Part shown: in pieces, positions 25,824 through 34,137 of the stretch | How positions within the stretch are numbered: the first letter of the stretch is position 1 | Layout: every line of letters starts with the position of its first letter | NCBI GenBank assembly: GCA_944323825.1 | Contig: CALUTY010000016.1 | Location: forward strand, 16,485 to 80,484 | Source of the DNA: an uncultured Bacteroidales bacterium | GTDB lineage: Bacteria; Bacteroidota; Bacteroidia; Bacteroidales; UBA932 | Length of the DNA: 64,000 nt | Reading direction: 5' to 3' | Notes under the pieces: generated by a model | Databases searched by the model: none | The model's input: the letters and a program-made list of their open reading frames with translations, nothing else | What the model was told of the DNA's origin: nothing | Made by a program: the position numbers and the translations under genes

Positions 25824-27089
25824 TACCTTCAGCAACTGCTTTGCGACCGGAAGAGCTTCCAAGGAGTCGAGCCTGCGGCTGTAGGCAAGGCACACGGCTT
25901 CAAAATCCTCACTGAACTCTTTCTTCAGAGGCTCGGCAGGAGGAGATTCCATCTTGAGAGGATTGATCGGGGAACCGTTCTTCCAGACACGGAAATCAAG
26001 GTGCGGTCCGGTGCTGCGGCCCGTGGAGCCGACATAACCGATGACTTCCCCCTGGCGTACCCGCTGGCCCACCTTCAGGCCGGAAGCATATCTCGAAAGA
26101 TGGAGATAGGCAGTGGAATAGACGGAATTGTGGCGGATGCGCACCACATTGCCGCCTGCCCCTTCGTTCCTGCGGCTGGTGACCACACCGTCGCCGATGG
26201 TCATGACCGGAGTGCCCGCAGGAGCGGCATAGTCCACACCGGTATGAGGCTGGACACGGCGTGTCACAGGATGCCTCCGGGCGTAAGAGAAGCCTGAACT
26301 TATGCGGGAATACTGCAGCGGAGCCTTCAGAAAGGCCTTTCTCATGCTCTCACCCTTTTCGTTCCAGTATATGTTGCCGCCGTCCCCCTGGTCGAACATC
26401 ACTGCCGGGAAATCCTCACCCTGATGGGTGAAAACTGCATATCTCACGGTATCTACCGCTATCACATCACCCTCGCAAGTCTTCTCGTCATAGAATACCC
26501 TGAAACGGTCCCCTTTCTGGAGTCCGAAGAAATCCACAGTCCATGCGTATATGTCCGAAAGGGAAAGGATGAGCAAAGGGGAAACACCGGCCGCGAGCAT
26601 GTCATTCCAAAGGGATGAAGAAATGGTCACATCGGCATACCTGTGCTCAGTGACGACCGGACGGGCCACCTTCCAGACCGAATATGGCGCGGTACACTTG
26701 AACACGACACCGTTGACCCGGTCCTGCCAATAGACAAGATACTCAAGGGCACCAGTGGAAGACGGGGAATAATATGCCTGATAAGCATTCCCCACCCTGA
26801 GCGAGCGGACATCAAAGACAGTGTCACAGGCCTCGGAAAGCAGATATGCATCCCCTGCGGACATGCCCAGCTTCATAAGCAGGGTGGAAAAGAATTCCCC
26901 AGAACGCACGTTCCCGTCCCTTACAGTCATCTGGGCAGGGTCAAATCCGAACAGGAGGCAAGAATCCGCCTTTTCTGCGGAAGGCACCTGCTCCGTAACA
27001 CCTTCCTGGCTCCGCCCGCCTCCGCAGCCGGCAAAAGATAAAGCCGCGGCGATGAAAACCGCGGCGAGTGTCATATTTTTCATGTTCAT
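25818..27089 (-). CDS. M23-family peptidase lipoprotein
   Basis: This is a 423-residue lipoprotein (signal ending LSFAGC, Cys22; ATGs at 27089 and 27083 both fit) with a C-terminal LytM/M23 domain that would cut or bind peptidoglycan peptides in the periplasm. The first zinc motif is intact: PHTGVDYAAPAGTPV, His and Asp near residues 283-287. The second, normally HxH, reads GPHLDFRVW near residue 362, with Asp in place of the distal zinc-ligand His. I recall GPHLDF-type sequences in other Bacteroidota homologues, so this may be a family variant rather than a broken enzyme. The N-terminal half (about 60-220) is a LysM-less accessory region. The gene diverges from mraZ. Confidence 0.8.
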   Translation of the reverse strand: MNMKNMTLAAVFIAAALSFAGCGGGRSQEGVTEQVPSAEKADSCLLFGFDPAQMTVRDGNVRSGEFFSTLLMKLGMSAGDAYLLSEACDTVFDVRSLRVGNAYQAYYSPSSTGALEYLVYWQDRVNGVVFKCTAPYSVWKVARPVVTEHRYADVTISSSLWNDMLAAGVSPLLILSLSDIYAWTVDFFGLQKGDRFRVFYDEKTCEGDVIAVDTVRYAVFTHQGEDFPAVMFDQGDGGNIYWNEKGESMRKAFLKAPLQYSRISSGFSYARRHPVTRRVQPHTGVDYAAPAGTPVMTIGDGVVTSRRNEGAGGNVVRIRHNSVYSTAYLHLSRYASGLKVGQRVRQGEVIGYVGSTGRSTGPHLDFRVWKNGSPINPLKMESPPAEPLKKEFSEDFEAVCLAYSRRLDSLEALPVAKQLLKVL

Positions 27090-27163
27090 ACGCAGCCGTT
27101 GTTCTTCAGAAAGCACAAAGTTAAGGCGAAAAAAGTCAGGCACAAACATTCCCCGACATTTTT

Positions 27164-27216
27164 GTGGAAAATTTTGGAAAATGGTGGAAGAAAGTGGAAA
27201 ATAATTCGTACTTTTG
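27164..27216 (+). promoter_or_regulatory. dcw promoter with four MraZ-type boxes
   Basis: TGGAA occurs at 27165, 27175, 27185 and 27195: four repeats with an exact 10-bp period, three of them as GTGGAA. This is the arrangement expected for the ring-shaped MraZ regulator. The -7 box TACTTTTG (27209-27216) follows immediately, so the repeats cover the position of the -33 element. The ATG of mraZ is 60 bases further. I infer autoregulation of the division operon by MraZ. Confidence 0.8.
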
Positions 27217-27275
27217 CGCCGAATGGCTTTGGCATGACAAGGTCCTTTTGCCGGAAGGCATCAAATTTTGTAGAC

Positions 27276-27725
27276 ATGGTAAAATTCATCGGGGAATACA
27301 GCGGAAAAATCGACGACAAAGGGAGGATGATCTTTCCCTCTGCCTTCAAGAACCTGCTGTCCGATGAAGGCGACATGCGATTCGTGGTCAAGAAGGACAT
27401 TTATGAAGACTGTCTTGAAATGTACACATTTTCAGAATGGGAAAGGCAGTCCGAGGTGCTGAAGTCAAAGCTCAACTTCCTTAATAGGGACCATTCGGCC
27501 TTCTGGAGAAAATATATGCGTGACAGGGCTGTTGTGGAGCCTGACAGCAAGCTTGGCCGCATATCCATCCCTAAAAGGCTGCTGGAGTCTATAGGCGCAG
27601 AAAAAGAAGTGGTATTTTCCGGCAGCGACCACAAGATAGAAATCTGGGCCAAGGAAAAGTTCGGAACCAGTGGCATTTCAAACGAAGAATTCATCTCTCT
27701 CGCCGGAACACTGTCCAATTTATAA
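27276..27725 (+). CDS. mraZ: Transcriptional regulator MraZ
   Basis: This 149-residue AbrB-like protein heads the dcw cluster and represses it in studied species. Two MraZ half-domains are seen: MVKFIGEYSGKIDDKGRMIF (with KIDDKGRM, the first DxKGR motif) and the second at VEPDSKLGRISIPKRLLESI. The start at 27276 begins at the conserved MVKFIGEY; a longer reading would add 59 residues coded by the operator region. Fifteen bases separate it from rsmH. Bacteroidota MraZ proteins are typically around this length. Confidence 0.93.
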   Translation: MVKFIGEYSGKIDDKGRMIFPSAFKNLLSDEGDMRFVVKKDIYEDCLEMYTFSEWERQSEVLKSKLNFLNRDHSAFWRKYMRDRAVVEPDSKLGRISIPKRLLESIGAEKEVVFSGSDHKIEIWAKEKFGTSGISNEEFISLAGTLSNL

Positions 27726-27740
27726 TGCAGGAGGTGGGAC

Positions 27741-28658
27741 ATGTCTGATTATCACACACCGGTTCTGCTTGAAGAAAGCGTTTCCGCCATCGTCACCGAC
27801 CCTTCCGGGGTCTATGCAGACGCCACTTTCGGCGGAGGCGGACATTCTGCAGCCATTCTTTCGAGGCTGTCTCCCGAGGGAAGGCTCATCGCATTCGACA
27901 GGGACGCAGACGCATTGGCCAACAGGCCCGATGACAGCCGCCTTACACTCATACACAACAATTTCAGATTCATTCATAATTTCCTCATATATGAGGGATA
28001 CGGCGACGGCATCGACGGCATCATCGCAGACCTTGGCGTATCCTCGCACCAGTTTGACACCCCGGAAAGGGGATTTTCATTCAGATATGACGCCGCCCTG
28101 GACATGAGGATGAACACGGAGGGGACGACCACGGCGGCAGACATCCTCAACACGAAGAGCGAGAAGGAGCTGGAAAGGATATTCAGGCTTTATGGGGAAG
28201 TGGAAAACAGCGGAAGGGCTGCGAGGCTGGTGTGCGCTGCGAGGGAGTCTTCGCCGATAATGACCACAGGAGATCTTGAAAAGGCATTGGACGGGGCTCT
28301 GCCGCAGTTTGCAAGGCACAAGGCCCTGGCAAAGATATATCAGGCCCTCAGGATAGAGGTCAACCAGGAAATGAGATCGCTGGAAAAATTCCTTTCCGGG
28401 GCTGCGGCATCGCTAAGGCCGGGAGGAAGGCTTGCCGTAATCACCTATCATTCACTTGAAGACAGGATGGTGAAGAACTTCATCAGGTTAGGGAATGTGG
28501 AAGGGAAAGAGGAGAAAGACCTGTTCGGCCGGATCCAGGCCCCGCTGAAGGCACTGAACAAAAAACCCGTGGTGCCTTCCGAGGAGGAAATCGGAGAGAA
28601 CACGAGGGCAAGGAGCGCAAAACTGAGGACAGCGGAGAAAAAGGAGGTGCAACCATGA
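27741..28658 (+). CDS. rsmH: 16S rRNA (cytosine-1402-N4)-methyltransferase
   Basis: RsmH (MraW) methylates C1402 of 16S rRNA using S-adenosylmethionine. The 305-residue protein begins SDYHTPVLLEESVSAI, the usual family start. It has the SAM-binding DATFGGGGHSAAIL and the catalytic-side motifs IIADLGVSSHQFDTPERGFS and VITYHSLEDRMVKNF. It is the second gene of the dcw operon and overlaps the ftsL-like gene by four bases (ATGA). Confidence 0.97.
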   Translation: MSDYHTPVLLEESVSAIVTDPSGVYADATFGGGGHSAAILSRLSPEGRLIAFDRDADALANRPDDSRLTLIHNNFRFIHNFLIYEGYGDGIDGIIADLGVSSHQFDTPERGFSFRYDAALDMRMNTEGTTTAADILNTKSEKELERIFRLYGEVENSGRAARLVCAARESSPIMTTGDLEKALDGALPQFARHKALAKIYQALRIEVNQEMRSLEKFLSGAAASLRPGGRLAVITYHSLEDRMVKNFIRLGNVEGKEEKDLFGRIQAPLKALNKKPVVPSEEEIGENTRARSAKLRTAEKKEVQP

Positions 28659-29056
28659 AGGAAGAAGAGGACATGGTGCAGGAAGGCGCACCGGAAGAAG
28701 GCGGAAAGAAAGAAAGAGGCAAGTCCCTGAAAAGGGCTGCGGAATTCCTCAGGAACAGCACCGTGGCAGTGTTGAGGGGGGAATTTCTGATAAGGCTGAG
28801 GTTTGACAGGTATTTCCTGCATATCATATACCTTTTCTTCCTTGCCGTGATGAGCATCTGGATCAAGCTGGAGATAGAGAAGACAATGGCAAGGATGGAG
28901 GACAACAAGAAAGTCCTCGAAGACTGCAAGATATACCATGCGCAGAAGACCTGCGAACTGGTAAGTCTGGACCGGGTCAGCACCGTGCAGGACCTGCTTG
29001 AAAAGGCAGGCTCGGATCTCACGGTGCCGGACAGGCCGGCGGACAGGATAAGGTAG
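28655..29056 (+). CDS. ftsL: FtsL-like division protein
   Basis: This 133-residue bitopic membrane protein holds the place of FtsL between rsmH and ftsI. It has a charged N-terminus of about 50 residues, one TM helix (YFLHIIYLFFLAVMSIWIKL) and a periplasmic helical stretch with coiled-coil character (IEKTMARMEDNKKVLEDCKI, LVSLDRVSTVQDLLEKAG). FtsL forms a complex that activates the FtsW-FtsI septal synthase. Sequence conservation in FtsL is low, so the call rests mainly on topology, size and gene order. It starts within the rsmH stop (ATGA). Confidence 0.8.
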   Translation: MKEEEDMVQEGAPEEGGKKERGKSLKRAAEFLRNSTVAVLRGEFLIRLRFDRYFLHIIYLFFLAVMSIWIKLEIEKTMARMEDNKKVLEDCKIYHAQKTCELVSLDRVSTVQDLLEKAGSDLTVPDRPADRIR

Positions 29057-29175
29057 ACACGAAGAAGTACCGGAGAGAATACGGGAACTGACTGATGAAA
29101 CCGGGCATATTTCTCCACTACGGGCTATGCCCTCCGGTCGAAATGACAGGGGATAAAAGACAAAAAGTAAAGAAG

Positions 29176-31293
29176 ATGGAAAAGAAGACAGGACATAATG
29201 AGGATGGAAAGAAGGACAGGGCAGGAATGTTCCTGTTCGGCATCTACCTGCTGTGCCTGGTCTTTGCCGTGGTCCTTGTGCTGAGGCTCCTGTACATACA
29301 GTTCGTGTTCAAGCCGGACCCTGAACTGGCAAAATATCTCACGCCCAAGAGCAGGAAAGAGGTCATTGAGCCCGTAAGGGGATCCATCCTCGCCTGTGAC
29401 GGCAGGCTGCTGGCCTCGTCAGTTCCCATGTACCAGATATATATGGACTGCACGGTGATGAAGGAAGCCTTCGAAGGGGAAAGGGACAAGGAAAAAGGAA
29501 GGAAACTGGAAAACGAATGGCTCGCGAAGGCACGGCAGCTGTCGGCAAGCCTTGCGAAAGAATACGGGGACAGAAACGCACAGGAATATTATGAGATGAT
29601 AGTCAGCGGGCGCAGGAACGGAAGGAAATATGTGAAGATAGGAGGCGAGATAGACCACGGGAGGCTACAGAGGATAAGGCAGTTCCCCCTGTTCAACGAA
29701 GGACCGTACAAGGGAGGCATCATTGTGGAGAAGCACGACACGAGGCAATACCCGTACGGCTCACTCGCAAGAAGGGTCATCGGATATGTGAAGGACAACA
29801 GACAGGACGGGAACAACAGGATAGGGATAGAGGGGAAATACAACTACATCCTGCACGGGAAAGAGGGCATAGAGTGGCTGAGAATCACCGACGGGAGGAA
29901 GAGAATCCCTGACTACGACAGCACATCGGTGCAGGTCGAGAACGGAAAGGACATCAGGACCACCATCGACATAGACATGCAGGACATCGCAGACAGGGCG
30001 CTCAGGAAGAACATAAGCGGTGAAGAAAACATAGAAGGGGGATGTGCCATCATAATGGATGTAAAGACAGGTGCCATAAGGGCGATGGTCAATCTGCGCA
30101 GGGACAGCGAGGGAAACCTCGGCGAGACCTACAATTACGCCATAGGCCGTGCAGGAGACCCAGGCTCCGTGTTCAAGCTCACCACGCTGATGACCCTGCT
30201 GGAAGACGGGAAGGTCACCCTGGACACCAAGGTGCCGACATTCGGGGGGAAATGGTCTTGGAACGGTGAAAGGCTTCCCGCCGACCCGTATCTCAGGAAC
30301 AAGGGGGAGAACATTTCCGTCGTGGACGGGCTGAAGATATCCTCCAACCATGTGTTCAGATATCTGGCATGTGAGAACTATGGCGGAAGTGCGGCAGACC
30401 AGAAAAGGTTCGTGGACAAGCTCTATGAATACAAGATGAACGAGAAGTTCGACTTCGACCTCATAGGTCTTGCTGAACCGGTGATCCCGGCTCCGGGCTC
30501 ATCCAGATGGAGCGGAACGGCTCTGCCGTCCATAGCGATAGGATACAGCGTGCTTGAAACTCCGCTGCATATCCTCATGTTCTACAATGGCATAGCCAAC
30601 AGGGGGAAGCTCATGAAGCCGTACCTTGTGGAAGCCATTGAAAAGGACGGGAAGACCGTCAAGAAGATGGGGCCGGAGGTGCTGAACGGCTCAATCTGCT
30701 CGAAAGCCACGGCAGACACCCTGACAAGGGCACTGAAACTGGTGGTGCAGGAGGGCACCGGACGCAGGCTGAAGGACGCGAAATGTGCAGTGGCAGGAAA
30801 GACCGGCACGGCACAGATACCTTTTGTGACCGAAGCCGGAGGACGGGCAAGGACAGTCTACAAGGACAAGGACGGGAAAAGGCAGCATCAGGGGACATTT
30901 GTGGGATTCTTCCCCGCAGATGCACCGGAATATACCGTGATAGTGTCGGTGTACTCCAAGCTGTCCCCTTACGACTTCTACGGCGGGAACCTTCCGGCAA
31001 ACGCCTTCAGGGAGATTGTCGACAACATATATTCCCTCTCCCCGGAATGGGGGCAGGAAATGAAATGCTCCGGGGAAGTCCCTGAAATGAAAAGCACAGG
31101 GGTAGTGTCCGGGGACGACAGGCTCGACGAGGTGCCGGATGTGAAGGGGCTGGGACTGATGGATGCCCTCTGGTCCATAGAAAACTGCGGCTACAGATGT
31201 GTCTACGAAGGCTCAGGGCACGTGACAGGTCAGACGCCTCCTGCAGGGACAAGAATGGAAAAAGGAAAGACCGTAAAACTGAAATTGGGATGA
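29176..31293 (+). CDS. ftsI: Septal peptidoglycan transpeptidase FtsI (PBP3-type) with a PASTA domain
   Basis: FtsI cross-links septal peptidoglycan. From the chosen start the 705-residue protein has a 17-residue cytoplasmic tail and one TM helix (MFLFGIYLLCLVFAVVLVLR). A pedestal domain follows (VIEPVRGSILACDGRLLASS). The transpeptidase active-site motifs are SVFK (Ser near 330), SSN (LKISSNHVFRY) and KTG (VAGKTGTAQIP, near 541). A single PASTA domain ends the protein (EVPDVKGLGLMDALWSIENC). In-frame ATGs at 29095 and 29143 would lengthen the cytoplasmic tail; no ribosome site decides. It overlaps murE by ATGA. Confidence 0.93.
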   Translation: MEKKTGHNEDGKKDRAGMFLFGIYLLCLVFAVVLVLRLLYIQFVFKPDPELAKYLTPKSRKEVIEPVRGSILACDGRLLASSVPMYQIYMDCTVMKEAFEGERDKEKGRKLENEWLAKARQLSASLAKEYGDRNAQEYYEMIVSGRRNGRKYVKIGGEIDHGRLQRIRQFPLFNEGPYKGGIIVEKHDTRQYPYGSLARRVIGYVKDNRQDGNNRIGIEGKYNYILHGKEGIEWLRITDGRKRIPDYDSTSVQVENGKDIRTTIDIDMQDIADRALRKNISGEENIEGGCAIIMDVKTGAIRAMVNLRRDSEGNLGETYNYAIGRAGDPGSVFKLTTLMTLLEDGKVTLDTKVPTFGGKWSWNGERLPADPYLRNKGENISVVDGLKISSNHVFRYLACENYGGSAADQKRFVDKLYEYKMNEKFDFDLIGLAEPVIPAPGSSRWSGTALPSIAIGYSVLETPLHILMFYNGIANRGKLMKPYLVEAIEKDGKTVKKMGPEVLNGSICSKATADTLTRALKLVVQEGTGRRLKDAKCAVAGKTGTAQIPFVTEAGGRARTVYKDKDGKRQHQGTFVGFFPADAPEYTVIVSVYSKLSPYDFYGGNLPANAFREIVDNIYSLSPEWGQEMKCSGEVPEMKSTGVVSGDDRLDEVPDVKGLGLMDALWSIENCGYRCVYEGSGHVTGQTPPAGTRMEKGKTVKLKLG

Positions 31294-32774
31294 AACTCGA
31301 CAGGATAATACATGACAGCGGGGTGACGGCGCTTTCGGGAAACGGCAATCCGGAAATCACTGCAATCTGCAATGATTCAAGGAAAGTCGTGCCGGGAGCA
31401 CTGTTCATTGCTGTCAAGGGATTTGCAAGTGACGGACACAATTATATAAAGACTGCGGTGGAAAAAGGAGCCGCCGCAGTGGTGTATGAAGACGAGGCGG
31501 CACTGACGGCACAGATTCCGGACATGAACACAGCTGATACAGTTTTCATAAGGACCGGCTCATCCCGTCATGCGCTTGCGGTGATGGCGGCCAATTTCTA
31601 CGACAACCCTTCGCACAAGCTTTCGCTTGTCGGCATAACGGGAACCAACGGGAAAACCACGACCGTCACCCTGCTGTACAGGCTTTTCACAGGGCTCGGC
31701 TATCATTGCGGCCTGCTCTCCACCATAGCCAACTATGTGGGGGACAAATGTTACGAAGCTGTGAACACCACTTCCGACCCAATCACCATCAATTCCCTGC
31801 TGGCCGAGATGGCAGATGCAGGATGCGCATATTGCTTCATGGAGGTCAGCTCGATAGGAATGGAGCAGGAAAGGGTGGCAGGACTGAAATTCAGGGCAGG
31901 AATCTTCTCAAACCTCACCCATGACCACCTTGACTATCACAAGACATTCGCCGAATACCTCAGATGCAAGAAGCTGTTCTTCGACATGCTCCCTGCCGAT
32001 GCCTTCGCCATCACCAACATAGACGACAGGAACGGGATGGTGATGACGCAGAACACCAGGGCGAAAGTCGTGACATATTCATGCAGGAGCATAGCCGACC
32101 ACACATGCAGGATCATAGAGGAAGGCTTCGACGGGATGCTTCTGAAGATGGACGGGAAAGAGAGCTGGTGCAGGCTCATCGGGCAGCACAACGCCTACAA
32201 TCTCCTGGCAATATACAGCACCGCCGTCACCCTGGGGGCAGACCCGGACGAGGTGCTTGTGGAAATGAGCCGGCTGGAATCCGCACCCGGACGGCTGGAC
32301 ACGCTCAGAGGACCTCATGACCTCGCCGTGGTGATAGACTATGCCCACACGCCCGACGCGCTCGAAAATGTGCTCAAGACATTGAGGGACATTGCCCCGG
32401 AAAGGCCGCTTGTCTGCCTCTTCGGCTGCGGAGGGGACAGGGACAGGACCAAGCGGCCCGAAATGGCACAGGTGGCGCAGAGGCTTGCGGACAGGATATT
32501 CGTCACCTCGGACAACAGCAGGACGGAAAAGACTTCCGACATAATGGCGGAGATAAAGGCCGGCATGGACATATCCGGAAAGGCAAGGTCCGTCTTCATT
32601 GAAGACAGGGAACAGGCCATAAGGACGGCCATAATGACCGCCGCCCCCGGAAGCACGATACTCCTTGCGGGGAAAGGGCATGAGACCTACCAGATAATAG
32701 GAACGGAGAAGCGTCATTTCGACGAGAAGGAAATCGTGAATGAAATATTCGGCGAAATGAGGCAGCTGTCCTGA
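31290..32774 (+). CDS. murE: UDP-MurNAc-tripeptide synthetase
   Basis: MurE adds the third amino acid to UDP-MurNAc-L-Ala-D-Glu. The 494-residue ligase has the P-loop GITGTNGKTTTVTLLY (near residue 118), the central-domain EVSSIGMEQERV and NLTHDHLDYHKT, and the C-terminal domain. Meso-diaminopimelate enzymes carry DNPR followed by SEDP at the amino-acid site; here the matching segment reads SDNSRTEKTSDI. The Arg is kept, but Pro and the EDP are changed. DAP remains the likely substrate for a Bacteroidota member, with some doubt. It overlaps ftsI by ATGA and is 52 bases before mraY. Confidence 0.95.
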   Translation: MKLDRIIHDSGVTALSGNGNPEITAICNDSRKVVPGALFIAVKGFASDGHNYIKTAVEKGAAAVVYEDEAALTAQIPDMNTADTVFIRTGSSRHALAVMAANFYDNPSHKLSLVGITGTNGKTTTVTLLYRLFTGLGYHCGLLSTIANYVGDKCYEAVNTTSDPITINSLLAEMADAGCAYCFMEVSSIGMEQERVAGLKFRAGIFSNLTHDHLDYHKTFAEYLRCKKLFFDMLPADAFAITNIDDRNGMVMTQNTRAKVVTYSCRSIADHTCRIIEEGFDGMLLKMDGKESWCRLIGQHNAYNLLAIYSTAVTLGADPDEVLVEMSRLESAPGRLDTLRGPHDLAVVIDYAHTPDALENVLKTLRDIAPERPLVCLFGCGGDRDRTKRPEMAQVAQRLADRIFVTSDNSRTEKTSDIMAEIKAGMDISGKARSVFIEDREQAIRTAIMTAAPGSTILLAGKGHETYQIIGTEKRHFDEKEIVNEIFGEMRQLS

Positions 32775-32826
32775 CAGACGGCACATATTTTCCCGAAGGG
32801 ATGAATTTTACAGAAACCGACAGAAA

Positions 32827-34134
32827 ATGATATACCATCTTTTTGAACTTCTGAAAGACTGTGACATACCGGGACAGAGGCTGATGACCTATCTGTCCTT
32901 CAGGGCCATATTCGCAAGCGTGACCGCCATCCTGATATCACTGGTGGCAGGCAAGCGCATCATCAGATGGCTCCAGAAGAAGCAGATAGGCGAAGAGATA
33001 CGCGACCTCGGACTTGAAGGACAGATGCAGAAGAAAGGCACCCCTACAATGGGAGGCATCATCATCATCCTTTCCATCCTCGTATCGGTCCTGCTTTTCG
33101 CCGACCTCACGAACATATACATCATCCTGCTGTTAATCAGCACTGTATGGCTGGGGCTGCTCGGCTTCACGGATGACTATATAAAGGTATTCAGACACAA
33201 CAAGGAAGGGCTGAGCGAAAAGGCCAAGCTGATTGCGCAGATCATCCTGGGGCTTGTCATAGGTATCACCGTATGCTTCAGCAATGACATAGTGGTCAGG
33301 GAGAAAGTGCCTGTCAGTGCGGAGGCTGAAACCTCCGGAGTCCATGTATCCGGCGAGACTCTCGATGTGGACAGCGAACTGAAGGTGGAAGAGGGCCAGT
33401 GGGCAGAGCATGATGTGATAAAGAGCACCAAGACCACGATCCCGTTCGTCAAGAACCACGAATTCGACTACAAATGGCTCTCCCCTTTCAAAGGGGCGTT
33501 TGGATGGTACTGCAAATGGGCCATATATGTCCTGATGATAGTGATAGTGATCACCGCATGCTCAAACGGCACCAACCTCACGGACGGCATGGACGGGCTT
33601 TCCACCGGCACTTCCGCGATAGCCGGAGTGGTGCTGGGCATCTTCGCCTACCTGTCCGGCAACATAATCAACGCCGACTACCTCAACATAATGTATATTC
33701 CCGGAACGGGTGAGATAGCAGTCTTCATGGCGGCATTCGTGGGCGCTCTCGTGGGATTCCTGTGGTACAATTCATTCCCCGCACAGGTGTTCATGGGCGA
33801 CACCGGCAGCCTTGCGATAGGCGGCATCATCGGCGTATGCGCCATCCTTATAAGGAAGGAGCTGCTTCTGCCGATTCTCTGCGGGATATTTTTCGTGGAA
33901 AGCATCTCGGTGCTGGTGCAGAGATTCTACTTCAAATACACCAAGAAGAAGTACGGCGTGGGCAAGAGGGTATTCAAGATGGCCCCATTGCATCACCATT
34001 TCCAGAAGGAAGGCATCCCGGCGCTGATTTCAGTGCCGAAAAAGGCCATCCCTGAGGCGAAGATCACAGTAAGGTTTTGGATAATAGGAGTATTGCTTGC
34101 AGTGCTCACGATAGCATTGCTCAAAATAAGATAA
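32827..34134 (+). CDS. mraY: Phospho-MurNAc-pentapeptide transferase
   Basis: MraY transfers phospho-MurNAc-pentapeptide from UDP to undecaprenyl phosphate, giving lipid I, at the inner membrane. The 435-residue polytopic protein shows its signatures: KKGTPTMGGIIIILSILVS, LLGFTDDYIKVFRHNKEGLS, NGTNLTDGMDGLSTGTSAI, and KMAPLHHHFQKEG near the C-terminus. Between TM segments, about residues 155-220, is a hydrophilic stretch (ETSGVHVSGETLDVDSELKV...EFDYKW) that makes it longer than the roughly 360-residue enterobacterial protein. Such an insertion is common in Bacteroidota MraY. Three bases separate it from murD. Confidence 0.96.
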   Translation: MIYHLFELLKDCDIPGQRLMTYLSFRAIFASVTAILISLVAGKRIIRWLQKKQIGEEIRDLGLEGQMQKKGTPTMGGIIIILSILVSVLLFADLTNIYIILLLISTVWLGLLGFTDDYIKVFRHNKEGLSEKAKLIAQIILGLVIGITVCFSNDIVVREKVPVSAEAETSGVHVSGETLDVDSELKVEEGQWAEHDVIKSTKTTIPFVKNHEFDYKWLSPFKGAFGWYCKWAIYVLMIVIVITACSNGTNLTDGMDGLSTGTSAIAGVVLGIFAYLSGNIINADYLNIMYIPGTGEIAVFMAAFVGALVGFLWYNSFPAQVFMGDTGSLAIGGIIGVCAILIRKELLLPILCGIFFVESISVLVQRFYFKYTKKKYGVGKRVFKMAPLHHHFQKEGIPALISVPKKAIPEAKITVRFWIIGVLLAVLTIALLKIR

Positions 34135-34137
34135 GTC

